Positions 6,867 through 16,329 of a stretch of 64,000 bases of DNA are shown one piece after another (the first letter of the stretch is position 1; every line of letters starts with the position of its first letter). The translations under genes and the position numbers were made by a program. The stretch spans positions 744,001-808,000 of the forward strand of contig NZ_LMIO01000004.1 of NCBI RefSeq assembly GCF_001428745.1, in the 5' to 3' direction. Origin of the DNA: Leifsonia sp. Root227. Its GTDB lineage: Bacteria; Actinomycetota; Actinomycetes; Actinomycetales; Microbacteriaceae. The notes under the pieces were generated by a model that worked only from the letters and a program-made list of their open reading frames with translations, made no database searches and was not told the origin of the DNA.

Positions 6867-8546
6867 ATGAGGCTTAGGAAAACCCTGATCACGGCATCCG
6901 CGATCATGGCCATCGGCGCACTCGCGCTCACTGGCTGCTCATCGAGCGGCTCATCAGGAGCGAACAGTGCGAGCGGAGGCTCGCTCACAGTCGCGAAGCC
7001 CGACGGCGCAGCCGTCCTCGCGACCCAGATCAACAACCCGTTCATCACCACAGGCTCCGGCATGTCGCTCGGATACGACCGGATGATCTACGAGCCCCTC
7101 GCGCTCGTCAACCCGGTCGGCAAGAACGAGACCACCCCGTGGCTCGCCTCGAAGGTCCAGTGGAACTCCGACTACACGCAGCTCACGGTCACCCCGCGCG
7201 CGAACGTCAAGTGGAGCGACGGCAAGCCCTTCACCGCGGACGACATCGTCTTCACGTACAACCTGATCAAGAGCACCCCGGCACTCGACCTGGGCGGCCT
7301 CAAGCTGACCGAGGTCAAGAAGGACGGGGACAACGTCGTCCTGAACTTCAGCGAGTCGAAGTTCGTCAAGCAGGGCGACGTGCTGCAGGTCGGCATCGTC
7401 CCGGAGCACCAGTGGAAGGGCATCGCAGACCCGACCAAGGATGCGGTCAAGGACGCGATCGGCACCGGCCCGTACACGGTCAAGACGTTCTCGTCGCAGG
7501 GCGTCGTGCTGAAGGCGCGCACCGACTACTGGGGCGGCAAGGTCCCGGTGGGCGAGCTGAAGTACCTCGAGTACAACGACAACACCGGCCTCCTCCGCGC
7601 ACTGCAGAGCGGCGAGACCGACTGGGCGCAGATCTTCATCACGGACTACCAGAAGAACTACGTGGACAAGGACCCGAAGCACAACGTGTTCTGGGGCGCC
7701 AACGTCCTGAGCCCGGACATGATCCTGGTCAACAACACCAAGGCTCCGTTCAACGACGTGGCGTTCCGCAAGGCCGTCAACATGGTCATCGACCGCAAGG
7801 CGCACGCAGAGAAGGCGCGCAGCAACGCCGGCCCGGAGCTGACCAACGTGACGGGCATCCCGCAGCCGACCGGCGACCAGTACATCGCTCCCGAGTACAA
7901 GGACCAGACGTTCAAGATCGACGTCGACGGTGCCAAGAAGGTGCTCACCGACGCCGGGTACACCTGGAAGAGCGGCGCGCTGATCGACCCGTCTGGCAAC
8001 CCTGTCTCCTTCACGCTGTCCGACCCTCAGGGCTGGAACGACTACGTCACCGGCATCCAGCTGGTCGCGACGCAGATCAAGAACACGCTCGGCGCCGACG
8101 CGAAGGTCGCCACCCCTGACGCCGACACCTGGACCGCGAACGTGGCCTCCGGCAACTTCGACGCCGTGCTGCACTGGACCGGCTCCGGCTCGAACCCGTG
8201 GCACATCTACGACGACGTCATGAACGGCGCATACCTCGAGCAGGCAGCGGACGGCAAGGTCGCGGACAACTTCGGTCGCTACAACAACCCGGAGGCGACG
8301 GCGCTGCTCAAGGAGTACGCCCAGTCCTCCGACGACTCCGCACGCACCGCTGCGCTGAACAAGCTGCAGAAGATCTTCGTGGAGGACGTCCCGGCGATCC
8401 CGATCGGAACGCACCCGCAGCTCGCCGAGTACAACACCCGCAAGTTCACGGGGTGGCCGAGCGAGAGCAACCAGTACGCGACTGCTGACCCCACCCAGCC
8501 GTCGGCCGTCCAGGTGCTCATGAACCTGAAGCCGGCAAGCAAGTAA
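6867..8546 (+). CDS. ABC importer substrate-binding lipoprotein, family 5 (Opp/Dpp type)
   Basis: 559 residues. A lipoprotein signal with lipobox LTGC (Cys24) anchors it outside the membrane, followed by a Ser/Gly linker and a family 5 solute-binding fold (motifs such as YEPLALVNP, WSDGKPFTADDIVFTYNLI, GTGPYTVK). Family members bind peptides, nickel or oligosaccharides. The GH3 glycosidase at the end of the operon suggests an oligosaccharide ligand here (inference). ATG 6867 has AAGGAG at 6857-6862. First gene of a six-gene operon controlled by the TetR-type operators upstream; 87 bases separate it from the first ATPase. Confidence 0.93.
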   Translation: MRLRKTLITASAIMAIGALALTGCSSSGSSGANSASGGSLTVAKPDGAAVLATQINNPFITTGSGMSLGYDRMIYEPLALVNPVGKNETTPWLASKVQWNSDYTQLTVTPRANVKWSDGKPFTADDIVFTYNLIKSTPALDLGGLKLTEVKKDGDNVVLNFSESKFVKQGDVLQVGIVPEHQWKGIADPTKDAVKDAIGTGPYTVKTFSSQGVVLKARTDYWGGKVPVGELKYLEYNDNTGLLRALQSGETDWAQIFITDYQKNYVDKDPKHNVFWGANVLSPDMILVNNTKAPFNDVAFRKAVNMVIDRKAHAEKARSNAGPELTNVTGIPQPTGDQYIAPEYKDQTFKIDVDGAKKVLTDAGYTWKSGALIDPSGNPVSFTLSDPQGWNDYVTGIQLVATQIKNTLGADAKVATPDADTWTANVASGNFDAVLHWTGSGSNPWHIYDDVMNGAYLEQAADGKVADNFGRYNNPEATALLKEYAQSSDDSARTAALNKLQKIFVEDVPAIPIGTHPQLAEYNTRKFTGWPSESNQYATADPTQPSAVQVLMNLKPASK

Positions 8547-8633
8547 GCAACCTGCGCGTCCGGGGTGGACGAGGGCTCTCCGAGCCCGAGTCCACCCCGG
8601 ATCGTCCGCGGTCAGCGTGAAAGCGACATCCCT

Positions 8634-9454
<821 letters not shown>

Positions 9455-9458
<4 letters not shown>

Positions 9459-10267
9459 CCACGCTCGAGTTCAAGAACGTCACCAAGATCTACAACGTGC
9501 GCGGAGCGGGACAGCTCAAGGCGCTCGACGACGTCAGCTTCACCCTCGGCCCCGGCCAGACCATCGGTCTGGTCGGCCAGTCCGGCAGCGGCAAGTCGAC
9601 CATCGCGAAGATCCTCACCCAGCTCGAGACGCCGACCAGCGGAGAGGTGCTGCTGGACGGCACCCCTGTTCCCCGCTCCGGCAAACGGCTGCGGAAGTAC
9701 CGCCAGCAACTGCGGATGGTCTTCCAGGATCCCTTCGCCTCCCTGAACCCGTCGCACTCGATCCGCCACCACATCGAGCGCCCGTTGCGCCTGGACAACG
9801 TGGTCCCGAGCAAAGAGGTGGACGGAGAGGTGCGGCGGCTGCTGCAGCGCGTCCGGCTGGATGCGGACGCCGTGATCGACCGTCGCCCGCACGAGCTCTC
9901 CGGCGGTCAGCGTCAGCGCGTTGCCATCGCCCGCGCGCTCGCATCCCGCCCCGCACTGCTCGTCGCCGACGAGCCGGTGTCGATGCTCGACGTGTCGATC
10001 CGCCTCGGCGTCCTGAACCTGCTCGCCGAGCTGCAGAGCCAGGAAGGGCTCGGCGTCCTCTACATCACCCACGACCTGGCGACGGCCAGGCACTTCAGCG
10101 ACGAGATCATCGTGCTCAACCAGGGCAGGATCGTCGAGCACGGAACGGCGGATGACGTCATCCTCCGGCCGAAAGACCCATACACGCGCGAGCTTCGCGC
10201 CGCGTCCCCCGACCCGGAGAAGCACTTCGGATCGCTGGCCGCACAGACGTCAGGAGGTGCGCTGTGA
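9455..10267 (+). CDS. ABC importer ATPase, OppF/DppF-like
   Basis: 270 residues, partner of the preceding ATPase. Walker A GQSGSGKST, signature LSGGQRQR, Walker B LLVADEPVSMLD and ITHD are intact, followed by the family C-terminal RPKDPYTRELR segment. It begins inside the stop codon of the upstream gene and its own TGA overlaps the GTG of the permease gene (GTGA), so the four transporter genes after the SBP form one tightly coupled unit. The pair would power uptake through the two permeases downstream. Confidence 0.93.
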
Positions 10268-11328
10268 GCGTCGAGACTCCCGTTGATCCCACGCTTGTCG
10301 GCACGATGGCGGCCAGGGCGGAGCGCCGCGGCGTCCGCATCCCCTGGCGTTTCATCGGCGGACGAGCCGCCTTCTACGCGTTCACCCTGTGGGCGGCGAT
10401 CACCATCAACTTCTTCCTGCCTCGCATGATGAAGGGCGACGCCGTCTCGTCGTATATGGCGCGCAGCCAGGGCCAGCTGACCCCGGATGCGGAGAAGGCG
10501 CTGAGGGCCATGTTCGGCCTGGACACGTCGGTGCCGCTCTGGCAGCAGTACCTCGACTACTGGAACATGCTGTTCCACGGCAACCTGGGCGTCTCCATCT
10601 CCACGGGCATGGCGCCGGTGGGAGAGGCGATCGCCTCCGCCCTGCCCTGGACGCTCGGCCTCGTCGGCTTCGCCACCGTGATCTCCTTCCTGATCGGCAC
10701 GAGCCTGGGCGCGGTGATCGGCTGGAAACGCGGCGGACGACTGGATGTGTTCGTCCCGATCACGACGTTCCTCGGAACCGTTCCGTACTTCTGGGTCGGG
10801 CTGATCCTGATCGCGGTGTTCTCGACGACGCTCGGCTGGTTCCCCGCGGGGCACGCATACGAGTTGGGCGTCGAGCCGGGCTGGAACGCCGACTTCATCG
10901 GCGAGGTGATCTCCCACGCTGCGCTGCCGATGATCACCATCGTGATCGTCTCGATCGGCGGCTGGGTGCTCGGCATGCGCAACATGATGCTCACTGTCCT
11001 CGACGAGGACTACATCACCGTCGCGCAGGCCAAGGGGATGCCGAACCGCCGCGTGCTCTGGCGCTACGCCGCGCGCAACGCGGTGCTCCCGCAGATCCAG
11101 AGCTTCGCGCTCGCCCTCGGCTTCATCGTCAGCGGCACGATCGTAATGGAGATGGTCTTCTCCTACCCCGGCATCGGCCTGCTGCTGCTCAACGCCACCA
11201 GTGCGAAGGACTATGCACTGATGCAGGGCATCTTCCTCGTCCTGGTCCTGGCAGTGCTGGTGGCGAACATCCTCGCGGACATCGCCTACGCCATCCTCGA
11301 CCCACGCACCCGTCAGACGGAGGCTTGA
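10264..11328 (+). CDS. ABC importer permease, OppB/DppB-like
   Basis: 354 residues with one N-terminal membrane helix (about 38-55) and a BPD_transp_1 core of five further helices. The EAA-type coupling loop appears as AQAKGMPNRRVLWRYAARNA, and the region after helix 1 forms the long external loop typical of DppB. Start is GTG 10264, overlapping the upstream stop by four bases. The C-terminus IAYAILDPRTR matches the conserved DP-R ending of the family. Two bases separate its stop from the next ATG. Confidence 0.93.
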   Translation: MSVETPVDPTLVGTMAARAERRGVRIPWRFIGGRAAFYAFTLWAAITINFFLPRMMKGDAVSSYMARSQGQLTPDAEKALRAMFGLDTSVPLWQQYLDYWNMLFHGNLGVSISTGMAPVGEAIASALPWTLGLVGFATVISFLIGTSLGAVIGWKRGGRLDVFVPITTFLGTVPYFWVGLILIAVFSTTLGWFPAGHAYELGVEPGWNADFIGEVISHAALPMITIVIVSIGGWVLGMRNMMLTVLDEDYITVAQAKGMPNRRVLWRYAARNAVLPQIQSFALALGFIVSGTIVMEMVFSYPGIGLLLLNATSAKDYALMQGIFLVLVLAVLVANILADIAYAILDPRTRQTEA

Positions 11329-11330
11329 TC

Positions 11331-12431
11331 ATGACAACCCCCGCACAAGAATCGCAGACCGTCACGCAGGACGCGCAGACGCTCGCGCAGCCGGCAGGCG
11401 TCGGCGCTCCCGAGACCCTCGCGGTCGCGGTCGCCGACCGGCAGCGTCCGACGAAGGCCACCTTCTGGTCGCAGCTGAAGGCGTCGCTCGCGATGTTCAG
11501 CAACCCCAAGTCCGCGACCGGCCTGATCATCATGGCCGTGTTCATCCTCGTCGCGATCTTCGCCCCGTGGATCGCCCCGTACGACCCGAACGCGCAGAAC
11601 CTGAACGAGACCCTTCAGCCGCCGTCGTTCGAGCACCTCCTCGGCACGACCCACATCGGTCAGGATGTGTTCAGCCAGCTCGTCTTCGGAACGCGCGGCG
11701 TGCTCGTGGTCGGGTTCCTGGCGACGATCATGGCCACCGTGGTCGCGATCATCGTCGGCGTGACCGCCGGCTACCTGCGCGGCTGGAAGAGCGAATCGCT
11801 GTCCGCGCTGTCGAACGTGTTCCTGGTCATCCCGGGACTGCCGCTGATGATCATCGTCGCCTCCCAGTTCGACGACCCTCCGCTGTGGCTCATCGCCGCC
11901 GTGCTCGGTCTGACCGGCTGGGCCTGGGGCGCACGCGTGCTGCGGGCGCAGACCATGTCGCTGCGCAACCGCGACTTCATCCAGGCGGCGCGGGCGAACG
12001 GTGAGCCGTTGCACCGCGTCATCCTGGTGGAGATGCTGCCGAACCTCCTCGCGATCATCGCGTCGAGCTTCGTCGGCACGATGACGGCAGCGGTGCTGGG
12101 GCTCACCACCCTCGCGTTCATCGGCGTCATCCCGGTGTCCAACCTCAACTGGGGCACCATCCTGTTCTGGGCGCAGCAGAACAACGCGTTCCCCGAGTAC
12201 TGGTGGTGGTACGTCCCCGCCGGCCTGTGCATCGCACTGCTCGGCGTCGCCCTGTCGCTGATCAACTTCGGCATCGACGAGTACGTCAACCCCCGCCTCC
12301 GCTCGGCGGGCGAGCGCGCCCGTGCGATGAAGCGCAAGGGCATCAACATCAACAACGCCGTCACCCAGGTGCGCACGGATACCTCTGCCGCCGGTTCGGC
12401 CGAACACACACGGGAAGTCAAGACCGAATGA
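11331..12431 (+). CDS. ABC importer permease, OppC/DppC-like
   Basis: 366 residues. A long ~50 residue cytoplasmic leader precedes helix 1, then the diagnostic IAPYDPNAQN motif and HLLGTTHIGQDVFSQLV of DppC proteins, and the coupling loop IQAARANGEPLHRVILVEMLPN. The C-terminal ~45 residues (after NPRLRS) are polar and longer than in typical DppC. ATG 11331 follows the DppB stop by two bases. Its own stop overlaps the GH3 start (ATGA), binding the glycosidase to the transporter operon. Confidence 0.93.
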   Translation: MTTPAQESQTVTQDAQTLAQPAGVGAPETLAVAVADRQRPTKATFWSQLKASLAMFSNPKSATGLIIMAVFILVAIFAPWIAPYDPNAQNLNETLQPPSFEHLLGTTHIGQDVFSQLVFGTRGVLVVGFLATIMATVVAIIVGVTAGYLRGWKSESLSALSNVFLVIPGLPLMIIVASQFDDPPLWLIAAVLGLTGWAWGARVLRAQTMSLRNRDFIQAARANGEPLHRVILVEMLPNLLAIIASSFVGTMTAAVLGLTTLAFIGVIPVSNLNWGTILFWAQQNNAFPEYWWWYVPAGLCIALLGVALSLINFGIDEYVNPRLRSAGERARAMKRKGININNAVTQVRTDTSAAGSAEHTREVKTE

Positions 12432-14701
12432 CCTCAACACTGCCATCAGCATCCCCGGTTCTGGCATCGGGAACCCTTCCGTACCAGGACCCATCGCTGA
12501 CGACAGCCGAACGTGTCGCTGATCTCCTCGCACGCATGAGCGTGGAGGAGAAGGTCGGGCAGATGCTGCAGCTCGACGCCCGCGACGACCTGCGCGACCA
12601 CATCCTGCGACGCAACGTCGGCTCCATCCTGCACACCTCGCCCGAACGCATTCTGGAGGCCAACCGGCTCACGCAGGAGACCAGGCTGCGCATCCCCCTT
12701 CTCGTGGGGGAGGACTGCATCCACGGGCACTCGTTCTGGCCGGGGGCCACGATCTACCCGACCCAGCTCGGCATGGCGGCATCGTGGGATGCGGACCTGA
12801 TCGCGCGGGTCGCCCGCGCCACAGCAGAAGAAGTCGCCGTGACCGGTGTGCACTGGACCTTCTCTCCTGTGCTGTGCATCGCCAGGGACCTCCGCTGGGG
12901 ACGGATCAGCGAGACCTTCGGTGAGGACCCGTTCCTCATCGGAGAGCTGGCGAGCGCCATGGTGCGCGGTTACCAGGGCGACGGGCTCGACGATCCGACG
13001 GCGATCCTCGCGACCGCGAAGCACTTCGCCGGCTATTCGGAGACGCAGGGCGGCCGCGACGCGAGCGAGGCCGACATCTCCCGGCGCAAGCTCCGGAGCT
13101 GGTTCCTGCCGCCATTCGAGCGCGTGGCCCGTGAGGGCTGCCGCACCTTCATGCTCGGCTACCAGAGCACGGACGGCGTGCCGATCACGGTGAACGACTG
13201 GCTGCTCAGCGAGGTGCTGCGCGGCGAGTGGGGATACACGGGCACGCTCATCACCGACTGGGACAACGTCGGCCGCATGGTCTGGGAGCAGAAGGTCCAG
13301 CCCGACTACGCGCACGCCGCGGCCGCCGCGGTGAAGGCGGGCAACGACATGGTCATGACCACGCCGATGTTCTACGAGGGCGCGCTGGAGGCCGTCGAGA
13401 AGGGGATGCTCTCCGGCGACGACTTCGACGCCGCCGTCGCGCGCATCCTGACGCTGAAGTTCGACCTCGGACTGTTCGAGAACCCGCGCCTCCCCTCTGC
13501 GGAACTCGACGCCGTCGTCGGCAGCGCTGAGCACGCCGAGCTGAACCTGGAGATCGCGCGGCGCTCGATCGTGCTGTTGGAGAACGACGGGACGTTGCCG
13601 CTCGCCGCCGAGCCGCTCAGGGTCGCGCTCGTCGGCCCGCTCGCCGCCGACGCCCAGAGCCAGCTCGGCGACTGGGCGGGCGGATCGGGGCAGGCGGGCT
13701 GGCTGGACGGCCAGCCCCGCGAGATGATCACCACCGTGCTCGACGGCCTGAGCGCGATCGACGGCTGGAGCGTCCAGCACGCCAGGGGCGCGGAGATCCT
13801 CACGCTCGAGGACGACCCGCGCGGAAAGACGTTCCAGGACGGACAGCCGCGGCCCTCCGTGGTCGTGCCTGCCGCTCCGGACGCCGCGCTGATCGCCGAG
13901 GCCGTCGCGGCCGCAGAGGCATCCGACGTGGTGGTGGCCGTGGTCGGAGACAGGATCGAGCTCGTCGGCGAGGGGCGCTCGACCGCGACCCTCGAACTGA
14001 TCGGCGGCCAGATCGCACTGCTCGACGCGATGATCGCGACGGGGAAGCCCGTCGTGGTGGTGCTCCTCGCCTCGAAGCCGCTCGTCCTCCCGCCGTCGGT
14101 CGCGAACGCCGCAGCCGTGATCTGGGCGGCCAACCCGGGGATGCTGGGCGGGCAGGCGCTCGCCGAGATCATCGCAGGCCGGATCGAGCCGTCCGGCCGC
14201 CTGCCGATCTCGTTCGCCAGGCACGTCGGCCAGCAGCCGACGTACTACAACCAGATCCGCGGGCAGCACGGCGACCGCTACGCCGACCTCACCCAGGAGT
14301 CCGCGTGGGCGTTCGGCCACGGGCTGTCGTACACGACGGTGGAGTACGCCGACCTGGCGCTCGTGCGCACCGAGCTCGGTGCGCACGACGACATCGTCGC
14401 CGAGGTCACCGTGAGCAACACCGGCGCACGTCCTGTCCGCGAGACGGTCCAGGTCTACGTGCGCGACACCGTCACGAGCGTGAGCTGGACGGACAGGGAG
14501 CTGAAGGCGTACCGCCAGCTCGACCTCGCCCCTGGCGAGTCGGTCAGGGTGCGCATCGAGCTCCCCGTCAGGGACTGCTCGATCGTGGACGCCGCGGGAG
14601 TCCGCCGCGTGGAAGCGGGGGACTTCGAGCTGCTCGTCGGTCCGTCTTCCCGTGAAGCTGCGCTGCTCTCGGCCGGGTTCGAGGTCGTCGCGACCTCCTG
14701 A
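12428..14701 (+). CDS. glycoside hydrolase family 3 (beta-glucosidase/xylosidase type)
   Basis: 757 residues: GH3 N-terminal barrel (to about 320), GH3 C-terminal alpha/beta domain, and a terminal fibronectin III-like domain (about 640-750). The substrate-binding KHFAGY (about 198) and the nucleophile aspartate in LITDWD (about 277) are visible. No signal peptide, so it acts in the cytoplasm on oligosaccharides brought in by the upstream importer. It is translationally coupled to DppC. GH3 specificity (glucose, xylose, GlcNAc) cannot be read from sequence; the three-domain layout with no signal peptide fits beta-glucosidase or exo-xylosidase. Nothing recognisable follows before the VOC gene. 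Confidence 0.92.
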   Translation: MTSTLPSASPVLASGTLPYQDPSLTTAERVADLLARMSVEEKVGQMLQLDARDDLRDHILRRNVGSILHTSPERILEANRLTQETRLRIPLLVGEDCIHGHSFWPGATIYPTQLGMAASWDADLIARVARATAEEVAVTGVHWTFSPVLCIARDLRWGRISETFGEDPFLIGELASAMVRGYQGDGLDDPTAILATAKHFAGYSETQGGRDASEADISRRKLRSWFLPPFERVAREGCRTFMLGYQSTDGVPITVNDWLLSEVLRGEWGYTGTLITDWDNVGRMVWEQKVQPDYAHAAAAAVKAGNDMVMTTPMFYEGALEAVEKGMLSGDDFDAAVARILTLKFDLGLFENPRLPSAELDAVVGSAEHAELNLEIARRSIVLLENDGTLPLAAEPLRVALVGPLAADAQSQLGDWAGGSGQAGWLDGQPREMITTVLDGLSAIDGWSVQHARGAEILTLEDDPRGKTFQDGQPRPSVVVPAAPDAALIAEAVAAAEASDVVVAVVGDRIELVGEGRSTATLELIGGQIALLDAMIATGKPVVVVLLASKPLVLPPSVANAAAVIWAANPGMLGGQALAEIIAGRIEPSGRLPISFARHVGQQPTYYNQIRGQHGDRYADLTQESAWAFGHGLSYTTVEYADLALVRTELGAHDDIVAEVTVSNTGARPVRETVQVYVRDTVTSVSWTDRELKAYRQLDLAPGESVRVRIELPVRDCSIVDAAGVRRVEAGDFELLVGPSSREAALLSAGFEVVATS

Positions 14702-14775
14702 TCGCGTGCGCGGGCGGCGTGCGCGTCGCCCGCGTGCCGCGTGCCGCCCGCGTGCGCCTCAGGCGCGTTCTCGTG

Positions 14776-15144
14776 TCAGGTGCGGTCGTGGAGGGTGATC
14801 TGGTAACCGTCCGGGTCGGCGAAGGTGAAGGTGCGCCCGAAAGGACCGTCGATCGGCGCGGCGACGATGGTGTGACCGTCGGCGACGAGCGCGTCGTGGA
14901 TGGCCTGGACGTCGGTGGCGTGCAGCCAGAGGGCGGCTCCGATGCCCGGCTGGGCGACGGCGTCGAGGTCGGTGCCTTGGACGACGTCGCGGAGGGCGAA
15001 CGCGATCGGCGTCGTCTCGAAGACGACGGCGTGCGGCGGGCCGGCCTGCGAGCGGACCAGTCCGAGGTACTGCTCGTAGAACGCTCGCGAAGCGTCGAGA
15101 TCGCGCGCCTGCAGGGAGATGAAGTCGGGGCCGGTGACGGGCAT
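14776..15144 (-). CDS. VOC superfamily protein controlled by adjacent MarR
   Basis: 122 residues, one VOC domain: DFISLQARDLDASRAFYEQY at the start and TFADPDGYQITLHD at the end, the latter containing the usual last-strand motif. ATG 15144 is preceded by AAGGAG. It is divergent from a MarR gene with two identical-type palindromes in the 63-base gap, so it is the probable repressed target. VOC-MarR pairs commonly respond to electrophiles or antibiotics; the actual ligand is unknown. Confidence 0.82.
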   Translation of the reverse strand: MPVTGPDFISLQARDLDASRAFYEQYLGLVRSQAGPPHAVVFETTPIAFALRDVVQGTDLDAVAQPGIGAALWLHATDVQAIHDALVADGHTIVAAPIDGPFGRTFTFADPDGYQITLHDRT

Positions 15145-15163
15145 GGTGATGCTCCTTCGTGAT

Positions 15164-15181
15164 GTGTCAGTTATCTGACAC
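15164..15181. promoter_or_regulatory. MarR operator 1
   Basis: GTGTCAGTTATCTGACAC is a perfect 18-bp palindrome apart from its centre (TGTCAG-N4-CTGACA). It lies between the divergent VOC and MarR genes, close to the VOC start. Confidence 0.75.
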
Positions 15182-15191
15182 GCATCAACCT

Positions 15192-15209
15192 ATGTCAGAC
15201 TACTGACAT
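15192..15209. promoter_or_regulatory. MarR operator 2 overlapping the MarR start codon
   Basis: ATGTCAGACTACTGACAT repeats TGTCAG-N4-CTGACA, 28 bp from operator 1. Its last two bases are the first two of the MarR ATG (15208-15210), so bound repressor would block the regulator's own start. Confidence 0.75.
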
Positions 15210-15648
15210 GAGTCAAGACGGAGCGGGCGTGGACCTGGAGACCTCGCTGGGCTACCTGCTGAAAGAGGCGTCCAGCGCGCTCCGCGCCGCCATGGAGGCC
15301 GTGCTGCGCCCGCTCGGGATGACCATCACGCACTACTCGTGTCTCGAATTGCTTGCACAGCGCCCCGGCCTGTCCAACTCCGAGCTCGCCCGGGGAACCT
15401 TCGTGACCCGGCAGTCGATGAACGTGCTGCTCCAGAACCTCGAGCGCGACGGCTCCGTGGTGCGGCCGGCGGAGGCGTCGGTCGGGAAGGTGCTCCCCAC
15501 GCGGCTCACGGAGCGCGGACGGCGAAGCCTCGAGGTGGCGACGGTCGCTGTCCGCGGTGTCGAGCTCAGGATGCTGGGCGACATGACGGAGGAAGAGCAG
15601 GCGAGTGCGTTCCGCATCCTGCACGGCATGATCGAGCGGCTGCGCTGA
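15208..15648 (+). CDS. MarR-family transcriptional regulator
   Basis: 146 residues with the winged-helix layout of MarR: LEDL-like helices, recognition helix LARGTFVTRQSMNVLLQNLE, and wing SVGKVLPTRLTERGRR. ATG 15208 overlaps operator 2 and lacks an obvious ribosome site, so the mRNA is likely leaderless or nearly so. It is expected to repress both itself and the divergent VOC gene through the paired TGTCAG-N4-CTGACA sites. Converges on the P-loop gene with 31 bases between. Confidence 0.88.
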   Translation: MSQDGAGVDLETSLGYLLKEASSALRAAMEAVLRPLGMTITHYSCLELLAQRPGLSNSELARGTFVTRQSMNVLLQNLERDGSVVRPAEASVGKVLPTRLTERGRRSLEVATVAVRGVELRMLGDMTEEEQASAFRILHGMIERLR

Positions 15649-15679
15649 GCCGAGGCTCTGTGCCGCCGGCGGGGCTCGG

Positions 15680-16198
15680 TCAGCCCACCATCGCCAGGAT
15701 CGCCTCGGCCACCTGCCTCGGCGACGCGCTGGTGGTGTCCACGGTCGGACCGGGGACGCCCGCGGAGGCGAGCACCGCATCCAACTCCCCGTGGCGGTGC
15801 AGGTGCCAGGCGAGACCCGCCGCGTCCTCGCGGTGCCTGGCGCGCAGCCTGGCCGCACCGACCTCTGGGTCGACGGTGAGCCGGACGACGGTCAGCGGGA
15901 TGCTGCCGACCGCGTCTTCGTAGAGCCGCACCGCCGCCGCGTCCTCGATCACCCCGGCGAGCACCAGGACGCGCGCCCCGGCTGCCAGGTGGTTCGCGGC
16001 GACAGCGCGGAGGTTCGCGAGCTCCAGCGCGTTGTTGAACGGATCGCCCGCCGGGGCGGGCCACGCGCTGCGGAGGGCGTCGAGGTCGACGATCGCGTGC
16101 GGGACCCCGCGCTCGATGAGGAGCGCGCTGAGGGCGTCGGCGGTAGCGGTCTTGCCGACGCCGACGGTACCGTTCACGAACAAGGCTTGGTCGCGCAT
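15680..16198 (-). CDS. P-loop NTPase of the AAA/small-molecule kinase type
   Basis: 172 residues. A Walker A loop GTVGVGKTA occurs within the first ~20 residues, followed by IVDLDALRSAWP (a DxD kinase-like segment) and a C-terminal lid region LRARHREDAAG. This matches small nucleotide/sugar kinase-like AAA_18/AAA_33 proteins; the phosphate acceptor is not known. ATG 16198 is chosen because the family starts a few residues before Walker A; a GTG at 16216 in the same frame is possible. Stand-alone gene divergent from the PLP decarboxylase. Confidence 0.7.
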   Translation of the reverse strand: MRDQALFVNGTVGVGKTATADALSALLIERGVPHAIVDLDALRSAWPAPAGDPFNNALELANLRAVAANHLAAGARVLVLAGVIEDAAAVRLYEDAVGSIPLTVVRLTVDPEVGAARLRARHREDAAGLAWHLHRHGELDAVLASAGVPGPTVDTTSASPRQVAEAILAMVG

Positions 16199-16329
16199 CC
16201 GACCAGTCAACCGCACGAGGGTGCGGCGAAGTGTTGCGACAAGCTCGGTGGATGCGCGGGATCGTTGCGCGCAGCGGCGAAAGAATGCCGAAGTGTTGTG
16301 AGAGTCTGCTGTGGGCCCGAGAGGAAAAC

